NCBI GenBank assembly: GCA_950295325.1 | Contig: OX485806.1 | Span: 44,697,169 to 44,761,168, forward strand | Source of the DNA: Polytrichum commune | Lineage: Eukaryota > Streptophyta > Polytrichopsida > Polytrichales > Polytrichaceae | Direction: 5' to 3' | DNA length: 64,000 bases | Part shown: positions 1 to 14,462 of the stretch, one piece after another | Position numbering within the stretch: position 1 is the stretch's first letter | How the letters are laid out: every line of letters starts with the position of its first letter | Notes under the pieces: generated by a model | The model's database searches: none | Told to the model about the DNA's origin: nothing | Seen by the model: only the letters and a program-made list of their open reading frames with translations | Position numbers and translations under genes: made by a program

Positions 1-1962
1 AGCCTTTTGGAACTCAAAACACCTCAAGGTTAGTTTTCAATGGATGGATCTCTCAAGTCAGCACCTTCCCAATCCAAAACTAAGCCAAATAACTACATAA
101 CCATCAAAAAGCCAAAACTAAGCCTTTTGGAACTCAAAACACCTCAAAGTTAGTTTTGAATGGATGGATCTCTCAAGTCAGCACCTTTCCACTCCAAAAC
201 TAAGCTTAATAACTATATAACCATCAAAAAGCCACACCTAAGCCTTTTGGAACTCAAAACACCTCAAAGTAAGCATAGAATGGATGGATCTCTCAAGTCA
301 GCACCTTTCCACACCAAAACTAAGCTTAATGACTATATAACCATCAACAAACCACACCTAAGCCTTTTGGAACTCAAAACACCTCAAAGTAAGCATAGAA
401 TGGATGGATCTCTCAAGTCAGCACCTTTCCACTCCAAAACTAAGCTTAATAACTATATAACCATCAAAAAGCCACACCTAAGCCTTTTGGAACTCAAAAC
501 ACCTCAAAGTAAGCATAGAATGGATGGATCTCTCAAGTCAGCACCTTTCCACACCAAAACTAAGCCAAATAACTACATAACCATCAAAAAACCACACCTA
601 AGCCTTTTGGAACTCAAAACACCTCAAAGTAAGCATAGAATGGATGGATCTCTCAAGTCAGCACCTTTCCACACCAAAACTAAGCTTAATGACTATATAA
701 CCATCAACAAACCACACCTAAGCCTTTTGGAACTCAAAACACCTCAAAGTAAGCATAGAATGGATGGATCTCTCAAGTCAGCACCTTTCCACTCCAAAAC
801 TAAGCTTAATAACTATATAACCATCAAAAAGCCACACCTAAGCCTTTTGGAACTCAAAACACCTCAAAGTAAGCATAGAATGGATGGATCTCTCAAGTCA
901 GCACCTTTCCACACCAAAACTAAGCTTAATGACTATATAACCATCAACAAACCACACCTAAGCCTTTTGGAACTCAAAACACCTCAAAGTAAGCATAGAA
1001 TGGATGGATCTCTCAAGTCAGCACCTTTCCACTCCAAAACTAAGCTTAATAACTATATAACCATCAAAAAGCCACACCTAAGCCTTTTGGAACTCAAAAC
1101 ACCTCAAAGTAAGCATAGAATGGATGGATCTCTCAAGTCAGCACCTTTCCACACCAAAACTAAGCCAAATAACTACATAACCATCAAAAAACCACACCTA
1201 AGCCTTTTGGAACTCAAAACACCTCAAAGTAAGCATAGAATGGATGGATCTCTCAAGTCAGCACCTTTCCACTCCAAAACTAAGCTTAATAACTACATAA
1301 CCATCAAAAAACCACACCTAAGCCTTTTGGAACTCAAAACACCTCAAAGTAAGCATAGAATGGATGGATCTCTCAAGTCAGCACCTTTCCACACCAAAAC
1401 TAAGCCAAATAACTACATAACCATCAAAAAGCCAAAACTAAGCCTTTTGGAACTCAAAACACCTCAAAGTTAGTTTTGAATGGATGGATCTCTCAAGTCA
1501 GCACCTTTCCACTCCAAAACTAAGCTTAATAACTATATAACCATGAAAAAGCCACAACTAAGCCTTTTGGAACTCAAAACACCTCAAAGTAAGCATAGAA
1601 TGGATGGATCTCTCAAGTCAGCACCTTTCCACACCAAAACTAAGCCAAATGACTACATAACCATAAAAAAAAAACCAAAACTAAGCCTTTTGGAACTCAA
1701 AACACCTCAAAGTAAGCATAGAATGGATGGATCTCTCAAGTCAGCACCTTTCCACTCCAAAACTAAGCTTAATAACTACATAACCATCAAAAAGCCACAA
1801 CTAAGCCTTTTGGAACTCAAAACACCTCAAAGTAAGCATAGAATGGATGGATCTCTCAAGTCAGCACCTTTCCACACCAAAACTAAGCCAAATAACTACA
1901 TAACCATCAAAAAACAACACCTAAGCCTTTTGGAACTCAAAACACCTCAAAGTAAGCATAGA

Positions 1963-4368
1963 ATGGATGGATCTCTCAAGTCAGCACCTTTCCACTCCAA
2001 AACTAAGCTTAATAACTATATAACCATCAAAAAGCCACACCTAAGCCTTTTGGAACTCAAAACACCTCAAAGTAAGCATAGAATGGGTGGATCTCTCAAG
2101 TCAGCACCTTTCCACACCAAAACTAAGCTTAATGACTATATAACCATCAAAAAACCACACCTAAGCCTTTTGGAACTCAAAACACCTCAAAGTAAGCATA
2201 GAATGGATGGATCTCTCAAGTCAGCACCTTTCCACTCCAAAACTAAGCTTAATAACTATATAACCATCAAAAAGCCACACCTAAGCCTTTTGGAACACAG
2301 AACACCTCAAAGTAAGCATAGAATGGATGGATCTCTCAAGTCAGCACCTTTCCACACCAAAACTAAGCCAAATAACTACATAACCATCAAAAAACCACAC
2401 CTAAGCCTTTTGGAACTCAAAACACCTGAAAGTTAGCATAGAATGGATGGATCTCTCAAGTCAGCACCTTTCCACTCCAAAACTAAGCTTAATAACTACA
2501 TAACCATCAAAAAGCCACACCTAAGCCTTTTGGAACTCAAAACACCTCAAAGTTAGTTTTGAATGGATGGATCTCTCAAGTCAGCACCTTTCCACTCCAA
2601 AACTAAGCCAAATAACTACATAACCATCAAAAAACCACACCTAAGCCTTTTGGAACTCAAAACACCTCAAAGTAAGCATAGAATGGATGGATCTCTCAAG
2701 TCAGCACCTTTCCACTCCAAAACTAAGCTTAATAACTACATAACCATCAAAAAGCCACACCTAAGCCTTTTGGAACTCAAAACACCTCAAAGTAAGCATA
2801 GAGTGGATGGATCTCTCAAGTCAGCACCTTTCCACACCAAAACTAAGCCAAATAACTACATAACCATAAAAAAAAAACCAAAATTAAGCCTTTTGGAACT
2901 CAAAACACATCAAAGTAAGCATAGAATGGATGGATCTCTCAAGTCAGCACCTTTCCACACCAAAACTAAGCCAAATAACTACATAACCATCAAAAAACCA
3001 CACCTAAGCCTTTTGGAACTCAAAACACCTCAAAGTAAGTATAGAATGGATGGATCTCTCAAGTCAGCACCTTTCCACACCAAAACTAAGCTTAATAACT
3101 ATATAACCATCAAAACGCCACAAGTAAGCCTTTTGGAACTCAAAACACCTCAAAGTAAGCATAGAATGGATGGATCTCTCAAGTCAGCACCTTTCCACTC
3201 CAAAACTAAGCTTAATAACTATATAACCATCAAAAAGCCACACCTAAGCCTTTTGGAACTCAAAACACCTCAAAGTAAGCATAGAATGGGTGGATCTCTC
3301 AAGTCAGCACCTTTCCACACCAAAACTAAGCTTAATGACTATATAACCATCAAAAAACCACACCTAAGCCTTTTGGAACTCAAAACACCTCAAAGTAAGC
3401 ATAGAATGGATGGATCTCTCAAGTCAGCACCTTTCCACTCCAAAACTAAGCTTAATAACTATATAACCATCAAAAAGCCACACCTAAGCCTTTTGGAACA
3501 CAGAACACCTCAAAGTAAGCATAGAATGGATGGATCTCTCAAGTCAGCACCTTTCCACACCAAAACTAAGCCAAATAACTACATAACCATCAAAAAACCA
3601 CACCTAAGCCTTTTGGAACTCAAAACACCTGAAAGTTAGCATAGAATGGATGGATCTCTCAAGTCAGCACCTTTCCACTCCAAAACTAAGCTTAATAACT
3701 ACATAACCATCAAAAAGCCACACCTAAGCCTTTTGGAACTCAAAACACCTCAAAGTTAGTTTTGAATGGATGGATCTCTCAAGTCAGCACCTTTCCACTC
3801 CAAAACTAAGCCAAATAACTACATAACCATCAAAAAACCACACCTAAGCCTTTTGGAACTCAAAACACCTCAAAGTAAGCATAGAATGGATGGATCTCTC
3901 AAGTCAGCACCTTTCCACTCCAAAACTAAGCTTAATAACTACATAACCATCAAAAAGCCACACCTAAGCCTTTTGGAACTCAAAACACCTCAAAGTAAGC
4001 ATAGAGTGGATGGATCTCTCAAGTCAGCACCTTTCCACACCAAAACTAAGCCAAATAACTACATAACCATAAAAAAAAAACCAAAATTAAGCCTTTTGGA
4101 ACTCAAAACACATCAAAGTAAGCATAGAATGGATGGATCTCTCAAGTCAGCACCTTTCCACACCAAAACTAAGCCAAATAACTACATAACCATCAAAAAA
4201 CCACACCTAAGCCTTTTGGAACTCAAAACACCTCAAAGTAAGTATAGAATGGATGGATCTCTCAAGTCAGCACCTTTCCACACCAAAACTAAGCTTAATA
4301 ACTATATAACCATCAAAACGCCACAAGTAAGCCTTTTGGAACTCAAAACACCTCAAAGTAAGCATAGA
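1963..4368 (+). repeat. Tandem 1203-bp higher-order duplication inside the satellite
   Basis: Positions 1963-3165 and 3166-4368 carry the same series of ten monomers, including the rare variants: the HR-for-LK change in LLEHRTPQ, the PES terminus, the V-for-M start, the KKKPKLS unit and the KTPQVS unit. The 1203-bp period is ten monomers plus 3 bp from a longer poly-A unit. The monomers just before and just after this pair no longer match, which fixes the borders. The near identity implies a recent unequal exchange or slippage of a whole ten-unit block. Confidence 0.85.
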
Positions 4369-7300
4369 ATGGATGGATCTCTCAAGTCAGCACCTTTCCA
4401 CACCAAAACTAAGCCAAATAACTACATAACCATCAAAAAACCACACCTAAGCCTTTTGGAACTCAAAACACCTCAAAGTAAGCATAGAGTGGATGGATCT
4501 CTCAAGTCAGCACCTTTCCACACCAAAACTAAGCTTAATAACTATATAACCTTAAAAAAACCACACCTAAGCCTTTTGGAACTCAAAACACCTCAAAGTA
4601 AGCATAGAATGGATGGATCTCTCAAGTCAGCACCTTTCCACTCCAAAACTAAGCTTAATAACTACATAACCATCAAAAAGCCACACCTAAGCCTTTTGGA
4701 ACTCAAAACACCTCAAAGTTAGTTTTGAATGGATGGATCTCTCAAGTCAGCACCTTTCCACTCCAAAACTAAGCTTAATAACTATATAACCATCAAAAAG
4801 CCACAACTAAGCCTTTTGGAACTCAAAACACCTCAAAGTAAGCATAGAATGGATGGATCTCTCAAGTCAGCACCTTTCCACACCAAAACTAAGCCAAATG
4901 ACTACATAACCATAAAAAAAAACCAAAACTAAGCCTTTTGGAACTCAAAACACCTCAAAGTAAGCATAGAATGGATGGATCTATGAAGTCAGCACCTTTC
5001 CACTCCAAAACTAAGCTTAATAACTATATAACCATCAAAAAGCCACACCTAAGCCTTTTGGAACTCAAAACACCTCAAAGTTAGTTTTGAATGGATGGAT
5101 CTCTCAAGTCAGCACCTTTCCACTCCAAAACTAAGCTTAATAACTATATAACCATCAAAAAACCACACCTAAGCCTTTTGGAACTCAAAACACCTCAAAG
5201 TAAGCATAGAATGGATGGATCTCTCAAGTCAGCACCTTTCCACACCAAAACTAAGCCAAATAACTACATAACCATAAAAAAAAAACCAAAATTAAGCCTT
5301 TTGGAACTCAAAACACATCAAAGTAAGCATAGAATGGATGGATCTCTCAAGTCAGCACCTTTCCACACCAAAACTAAGCCAAATAACTACATAACCATCA
5401 AAAAACCACACCTAAGCCTTTTGGAACTCAAAACACCTCAAAGTAAGTATAGAATGGATGGATCTCTCAAGTCAGCACCTTTCCACACCAAAACTAAGCT
5501 TAATAACTATATAACCATCAAAACGCCACAACTAAGCCTTTTGGAACTCAAAACACCTCAAAGTAAGCATAGAATGGATGGATCTCTCAAGTCAGCACCT
5601 TTCCACACCAAAACTAAGCCAAATAACTACATAACCATCAAAAAACCACACCTAAGCCTTTTGGAACTCAAAACACCTCAAAGTAAGCATAGAATGGATG
5701 GATCTCTCAAGTCAGCACCTTTCCACTCCAAAACTAAGCTTAATGACTACATAACCATCAAAAAGCCACACCTAAGCCTTTTGGAACTCAAAACACGTCA
5801 AAGTAAGCATAGAATGGATGGATCTCTCAAGTCAGCACCTTTCCACTCCAAAACTAAGCTTAATAACTACATAACCATCAAAAAGCCACACCTAAGCCTT
5901 TTGGAACTCAAAACACCTCAAAGTAAGCATAGAGTGGATGGATCTCTCAAGTCAGCACCTTTCCACACCAAAACTAAGCTTAATAACTATATAACCTTAA
6001 AAAAACCACACCTAAGCCTTTTGGAACTCAAAACACCTCAAAGTTAGTTTTGAATGGATGGATCTCTCAAGTCAGCACCTTTCCACTCCAAAACTAAGCT
6101 TAATAACTATATAACCATCAAAAAACCACACCTAAGCCTTTTCGAACTCAAAACACCTCAAAGTAAGCATAGAATGGATGGATCTCTCAAGTCAGCACCT
6201 TTCCACACCAAAACTAAGCTTCATAACTACATAACCATCAAAAAACCACACCTAAGCCTTTTGGAACTCAAAACACCTCAAAGTAAGCATAGAATGGATG
6301 GATCTCTCAAGTCAGCACCTTTCCACTCCAAAACTAAGCTTAATAACTACATAACCATCAAAAAGCCACACCTAAGCCTTTTGGAACTCAAAACACGTCA
6401 AAGTAAGCATAGAATGGATGGATCTCTCAAGTCAGCACCTTTCCACACCAAAACTAAGCTTCATAACTACATAACCATCAAAAAACCACACCTAAGCCTT
6501 TTGGAACTCAAAACACCTCAAAGTATGCATAGAATGGATGGATCTCTCAAATCAGCACCTTTCCACACCAAAGCTAAGCTTAATAACTATATATCCATCA
6601 AAAAACCACACCTAAGCCTTTTGGAACTCAAAACACCTCAAAGTAAGCATAGAATGGATGGATCTCTCAAGTCAGCACCTTTCCACTCCAAAACTAAGCT
6701 TAATAACTACATAACCATCAAAAAGCCACACCTAAGCCTTTTGGAACTCAAAACACCTCAAAGTTAGTTTTGAATGGATGGATCTCTCAAGTCAGCACCT
6801 TTCCACTCCAAAACTAAGCTTAATAACTATATAACCATCAAAAAGCCACAACTAAGCCTTTTGGAACTCAAAACACCTCAAAGTAAGCATAGAATGGATG
6901 GATCTCTCAAGTCAGCACCTTTCCACTCCAAAACTAAGCTTAATAACTACATAACCATCAAAAAGCCACACCTAAGCCTTTTGGAACTCAAAACACCTCA
7001 AAGTTAGTTTTGAATGGATGGATCTCTCAAGTCAGCACCTTTCCACACCAAAACTAAGCCAAATAACTACATAACCATCAAAAAACCACACCTAAGCCTT
7101 TTGGAACTCAAAACACCTCAAAGTAAGCATAGAATGGATGGATCTCTCAAGTCAGCACCTTTCCACTCCAAAACTAAGCTTAATAACTACATAACCATCA
7201 AAAAGCCACACCTAAGCCTTTTGGAACTCAAAACACCTCAAAGTAAGCATAGAATGGATGGATCTCTCAAGTCAGCACCTTTCCACTCCAAAACTAAGCT

Positions 7301-10300
7301 TAATAACTACATAACCATCAAAAAGCCACACCTAAGCCTTTTGGAACTCAAAACACCTCAAAGTAAGCATAGAATGGATGGATCTCTCAAATCAGCACCT
7401 TTCCACACCAAAGCTAAGCTTAATAACTATATATCCATGAAAAAACCACACCTAAGCCTTTTGGAACTCAAAACACCTCAAAGTAAGCATAGAATGGATG
7501 GATCTCTCAAGTCAGCACCTTTCCACTCCAAAACTAAGCTTAATAACTACATAACCATCAAAAAGCCACACCTAAGCCTTTTGGAACTCAAAACACCTCA
7601 AAGTTAGTTTTGAATGGATGGATCTCTCAAGTCAGCACCTTTCCACACCAAAACTAAGCCAAATAACTACATAACCATCAAAAAACCACACCTAAGCCTT
7701 TTGGAACTCAAAACACCTCAAAGTAAGCATAGAATGGATGGATCTCTCAAGTCAGCACCTTTCCACTCCAAAACTAAGCTTAATAACTACATAACCATCA
7801 AAAAGCCACACCTAAGCCTTTTGGAACTCAAAACACCTCAAAGTAAGCATAGAATGGATGGATCTCTCAAGTCAGCACCTTTCCACTCCAAAACTAAGCT
7901 TAATAACTACATAACCATCAAAAAGCCACACCTAAGCCTTTTGGAACTCAAAACACCTCAAAGTTAGTTTTGAATGGATGGATCTCTCAAGTCAGCACCT
8001 TTCCACACCAAAACTAAGCCAAATAACTACATAACCATCAAAAAACCACACCTAAGCCTTTTGGAACTCAAAACACCTCAAAGTAAGCATAGAATGGATG
8101 GATCTCTCAAGTCAGCACCTTTCCACTCCAAAACTAAGCTTAATAACTATATAACCATCAAAAAGCGACAACTAAGCCTTTTGGAACTCAAAACACCTCA
8201 AAGTAAGCATAGAATGGATGGATCTCTCAAGTCAGCACCTTTCCACACCAAAACTAAGCCAAATGACTACATAACCATAAAAAAAAAACCAAAACTAAGC
8301 CTTTTGGAACTCAAAACACCTCAAAGTAAGCATAGAATGGATGGATCTATGAAGTCAGCACCTTTGCACTCCAAAACTAAGCTTAATAACTACATAACCA
8401 TCAAAAAGCCACAACTAAGCCTTTTGGAACTCAAAACACCTCAAAGTAAGTATAGAATGGATGGATCTCTCAAGTCAGCACCTTTCCACACCAAAACTAA
8501 GCCAAATAACTACATAACCATAAAAAAAAAACCAAAATTAAGCCTTTTTGAACTCAAAACACATCAAAGTAAGCATAGAATGGATGGATCTCTCAAGTCA
8601 GCACCTTTCCACACCAAAACTAAGCCAAATAACTACATAACCATCAAAAAACAACACCTAAGCCTTTTGGAACTCAAAACACCTCAAAGTAAGCATAGAG
8701 TGGATGGATCTCTCAAGTCAGCACCTTTCCACACCAAAACTAAGCCAAATAACTACATAACCATCAAAAAACAACACCTAAGCCTTTTGGAACTCAAAAC
8801 ACCTCAAAGTAAGCATAGAATGGATGGATCTCTCAAGTCAGCACCTTTCCACACCAAAACTAAGCCAAATAACTACATAACCATCAAAAAACCACACCTA
8901 AGCCTTTTGGAACTCAAAACACCTCAAAGTAAGCATAGAATGGATGGATCTCTCAAGTCAGCACCTTTCCACACCAAAACTAAGCCAAATAACTACATAA
9001 CCATCAAAAAACCACACCTAAGCCTTTTGGAACTCAAAACACCTCAAAGTAAGCATAGAATGGATGGATCTCTCAAGTCAGCACCTTTCCACTCCAAAAC
9101 TAAGCTTAATAACTACATAACCATCAAAAAGCCACACCTAAGCCTTTTGGAACTCAAAACACCTCAAGGTTAGTTTTCAATGGATGGATCTCTCAAGTCA
9201 GCACCTTTCCACTCCAAAACTAAGCTTAATAACTATATAACCATCAAAAAGCCACACCTAAGCCTTTTGGAACTCAAAACACCTCAAAGTTAGTTTAAAA
9301 TGGGTGGATCTCTCAAGTCAGCACCTTTCCACTCCAAAACTAAGCTTAATAACTATATAACCATCAAAAAGCCACAACTAAGCCTTTTGGAACTCAAAAC
9401 ACCTCAAAGTAAGCATAGAATGGATGGATCTCTCAAGTCAGCACCTTTCCACTCCAAAACTAAGCTTAATAACTATATAACCATCAAAAAGCCACACCTA
9501 AGCCTTTTGGAACTCAAAACACCTCAAAGTAAGCATAGAATGGATGGATCTCTCAAGTCAGCACCTTTCCACACCAAAACTAAGCCAAATAACTACATAA
9601 CCATCAAAAAACCACACCTAAGCCTTTTGGAACTCAAAACACCTCAAAGTAAGCATAGAATGGATGGATCTCTCAAGTCAGCACCTTTCCACTCCAAAAC
9701 TAAGCTTAATAACTACATAACCATCAAAAAACCACACCTAAGCCTTTTGGAACTCAAAACACCTCAAAGTAAGCATAGAATGGATGGATCTCTCAAGTCA
9801 GCACCTTTCCACACCAAAACTAAGCCAAATAACTACATAACCATCAAAAAACCACACCTAAGCCTTTTGGAACTCAAAACACCTCAAAGTTAGTTTTGAA
9901 TGGATGGATCTCTCAAGTCAGCACCTTTCCACTCCAAAACTAAGCTTAATAACTATATAACCATGAAAAAGCCACAACTAAGCCTTTTGGAACTCAAAAC
10001 ACCTCAAAGTAAGCATAGAATGGATGGATCTCTCAAGTCAGCACCTTTCCACTCCAAAACTAAGCTTAATAACTACATAACCATCAAAAAACCACACCTA
10101 AGCCTTTTGGAACTCAAAACACCTCAAAGTAAGCATAGAATGGATGGATCTCTCAAGTCAGCACCTTTCCACACCAAAACTAAGCCAAATAACTACATAA
10201 CCATCAAAAAACCACACCTAAGCCTTTTGGAACTCAAAACACCTCAAAGTTAGTTTTGAATGGATGGATCTCTCAAGTCAGCACCTTTCCACTCCAAAAC

Positions 10301-13300
10301 TAAGCTTAATAACTATATAACCATGAAAAAGCCACAACTAAGCCTTTTGGAACTCAAAACACCTCAAAGTAAGCATAGAATGGATGGATCTCTCAAGTCA
10401 GCACCTTTCCACACCAAAACTAAGCCAAATGACTACATAACCATAAAAAAAAACCAAAACTAAGCCTTTTGGAACTCAAAACACCTCAAAGTAAGCATAG
10501 AATGGATGGATCTCTCAAGTCAGCACCTTTCCACACCAAAACTAAGCCAAATAACTACATAACCATTAAAAAAAAACCAAAATTAAGCCTTTTGGAACTC
10601 AAAACACATCAAAGTAAGCATAGAATGGATGGATCTCTCAAGTCAGCACCTTTCCACACCAAAACTAAGCCAAATAACTACATAACCATCAAAAAACCAC
10701 ACCTAAGCCTTTTGGAACTCAAAACACCTCAAAGTAAGTATAGAATGGATGGATCTCTCAAGTCAGCACCTTTCCACACCAAAACTAAGCTTAATAACTA
10801 TATAACCATCAAAACGCCACAACTAAGCCTTTTGGAACTCAAAACACCTCAAAGTAAGCATAGAATGGATGGATCTCTCAAGTCAGCACCTTTCCACACC
10901 AAAACTAAGCCAAATAACTACATAACCATCAAAAAACCACACCTAAGCCTTTTGGAACTCAAAACACCTCAAAGTAAGCATAGAATGGATGGATCTCTCA
11001 AGTCAGCACCTTTCCACTCCAAAACTAAGCTTAATGACTACATAACCATCAAAAAGCCACACCTAAGCCTTTTGGAACTCAAAACACGTCAAAGTAAGCA
11101 TAGAATGGATGGATCTCTCAAGTCAGCACCTTTCCACTCCAAAACTAAGCTTAATAACTACATAACCATCAAAAAGCCACACCTAAGCCTTTTGGAACTC
11201 AAAACACCTCAAAGTAAGCATAGAGTGGATGGATCTCTCAAGTCAGCACCTTTCCACACCAAAACTAAGCTTAATAACTATATAACCTTAAAAAAACCAC
11301 ACCTAAGCCTTTTGGAACTCAAAACACCTCAAAGTAAGCATAGAATGGATGGATCTCTCAAGTCAGCACCTTTCCACTCCAAAACTAAGCTTAATAACTA
11401 CATAACCATCAAAAAGCCACACCTAAGCCTTTTGGAACTCAAAACACCTCAAAGTTAGTTTTGAATGGATGGATCTCTCAAGTCAGCACCTTTCCACTCC
11501 AAAACTAAGCTTAATAACTATATAACCATCAAAAAGCCACAACTAAGCCTTTTGGAACTCAAAACACCTCAAAGTAAGCATAGAATGGATGGATCTCTCA
11601 AGTCAGCACCTTTCCACACCAAAACTAAGCCAAATAACTACATAACCATCAAAAAACCACACCTAAGCCTTTTGGAACTCAAAACACCTCAAAGTAAGTA
11701 TAGAATGGATGGATCTCTCAAGTCAGCACCTTTCCACACCAAAACTAAGCCAAATAACTACATAACCATCAAAAAACCACACCTAAGCCTTTTGGAACTC
11801 AAAACACCTCAAAGTTAGTTTTGAATGGATGGATCTCTCAAGTCAGCACCTTTCCACTCCAAAACTAAGCTTAATAACTATATAACCATCAAAAAACCAC
11901 ACCTAAGCCTTTTGGAACTCAAAACACCTCAAAGTAAGCATAGAATGGATGGATCTCTCAAGTCAGCACCTTTCCACTCCAAAACTAAGCCAAATAACTA
12001 CATAACCATAAAAAAAAAACCAAAATTAAGCCTTTTGGAACTCAAAACACATCAAAGTAAGCATAGAATGGATGGATCTCTCAAGTCAGCACCTTTCCAC
12101 ACCAAAACTAAGCCAAATAACTACATAACCATCAAAAAACCACACCTAAGCCTTTTGGAACTCAAAACACCTCAAAGTAAGTATAGAATGGATGGATCTC
12201 TCAAGTCAGCACCTTTCCACACCAAAACTAAGCTTAATAACTATATAACCATCAAAACGCCACAACTAAGCCTTTTGGAACTCAAAACACCTCAAAGTAA
12301 GCATAGAATGGATGGATCTCTCAAGTCAGCACCTTTCCACACCAAAACTAAGCCAAATAACTACATAACCATCAAAAAACCACACCTAAGCCTTTTGGAA
12401 CTCAAAACACCTCAAAGTAAGCATAGAATGGATGGATCTCTCAAGTCAGCACCTTTCCACTCCAAAACTAAGCTTAATGACTACATAACCATCAAAAAGC
12501 CACACCTAAGCCTTTTGGAACTCAAAACACGTCAAAGTAAGCATAGAATGGATGGATCTCTCAAGTCAGCACCTTTCCACTCCAAAACTAAGCTTAATAA
12601 CTACATAACCATCAAAAAGCCACACCTAAGCCTTTTGGAACTCAAAACACCTCAAAGTAAGCATAGAGTGGATGGATCTCTCAAGTCAGCACCTTTCCAC
12701 ACCAAAACTAAGCTTAATAACTATATAACCTTAAAAAAACCACACCTAAGCCTTTTGGAACTCAAAACACCTCAAAGTTAGTTTTGAATGGATGGATCTC
12801 TCAAGTCAGCACCTTTCCACTCCAAAACTAAGCTTAATAACTATATAACCATCAAAAAACCACACCTAAGCCTTTTCGAACTCAAAACACCTCAAAGCAA
12901 GCATAGAATGGATGGATCTCTCAAGTCAGCACCTTTCCACACCAAAACTAAGCTTAATAACTATATAACCATCAAAACGCCACAACTAAGCCTTTTGGAA
13001 CTCAAAACACCTCAAAGTAAGCATAGAATGGATGGATCTATGAAGTCAGCACCTTTCCACTCCAAAACTAAGCTTAATAACTACATAACCATCAAAAAGC
13101 CACACCTAAGCCTTTTGGAACTCAAAACACCTCAAAGTAAGCATAGAATGGATGGATCTCTCAAGTCAGCACCTTTCCACTCCAAAACTAAGCTTCATAA
13201 CTACATAACCATCAAAAAACCACACCTAAGCCTTTTGGAACTCAAAACACCTCAAAGTAAGCATAGAATGGATGGATCTCTCAAGTCAGCACCTTTCCAC

Positions 13301-13980
13301 TCCAAAACTAAGCTTAATAACTACATAACCATAAAAAAGCCACACCTAAGCTTTTTGGAACTCAAAACACCTCAAAGTAAGCATAGAATGGATGGATCTC
13401 TCAAGTCAGCACCTTTCCACACCAAAACTAAGCTTCATAACTACATAACCATCAAAAAACTACACCTAAGCTTTTTGGAACTCAAAACACCTCAAAGTAA
13501 GCATAGAATGGATGGATCTCTCAAGTCAGCACCTTTCCACACCAAAACTAAGCTTCATAACTACATAACCATCAAAAAACCACACCTAAGCCTTTTGGAA
13601 CTCAAAACACCTCAAAGTAAGCATAGAATGGATGGATCTCTCAAGTCAGCACCTTTGCACTCCAAAACTAAGCCAAATAACTACATAACCATCAAAAAGC
13701 CACACCTAAGCCTTTTGGAACTCCAAACACCTCAAAGTAAGCATAGAATGGATGGATCTCTCAAGTCAGCACCTTTGCACTCCAAAACTAAGCCAAATAA
13801 CTACATAACCATCAAAAAGCCACACCTAAGCCTTTTGGAACTCAAAACACCTCAAAGTAAGCATAGAATGGATGGATCTCTCAAGTCAGCACCTTTCCAC
13901 TCCAAAACTAAGCTTAATAACTATATAACCATCAAAAAACCACAACTAAGCCTTTTGGAACTCAAAACACCTCAAAGTTA

Positions 13981-14462
13981 GTTTTGAATGGGTGGATCTC
14001 TCAAGTCAGCACCTTTCCACTCCAAAACTAAGCTTAATAACTATATAACCATGAAAACGCCACAACTAAGCCTTTTGGAACTCAAAACACCTCAAAGTTA
14101 GTTTTGAATGGATGGATCTCTCAAGTCAGCACCTTTCCACTCCAAAACTAAGCTTAATAACTATATAACCATCAAAACGCCACAACTAAGCCTTTTGGAA
14201 CTCAAAACACCTCAAAGTTAGTTTTGAATGGATGGATCTCTCAAGTCAGCACCTTTCCACTCCAAAACTAAGCTTAATAACTATATAACCATCAAAAAAC
14301 CACAACTAAGCCTTTTGGAACTCAAAACACCTCAAAGTAAGTATAGAATGGATGGATCTCTCAAGTCAGCACCTTTCCACACCAAAACTAAGCCAAATAA
14401 CTAATTAACCATAAAAAAAAAACCAAAACTAAGCCTTTTGGAACTCAAAACACTTCAAAGTT
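13981..14462 (+). repeat. Four-unit satellite cassette rich in stop-type junctions (four copies)
   Basis: This block starts with gttttgaatgggtgg and has three units ending in agttag. Its last unit has 'ctaattaacc' and a long poly-A run. The same block starts again near 15664, 17591 and 20121. It marks the right half of the array, where the open frame is broken far more often than in the left half. Copies differ by single-base poly-A length changes. Confidence 0.75.
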
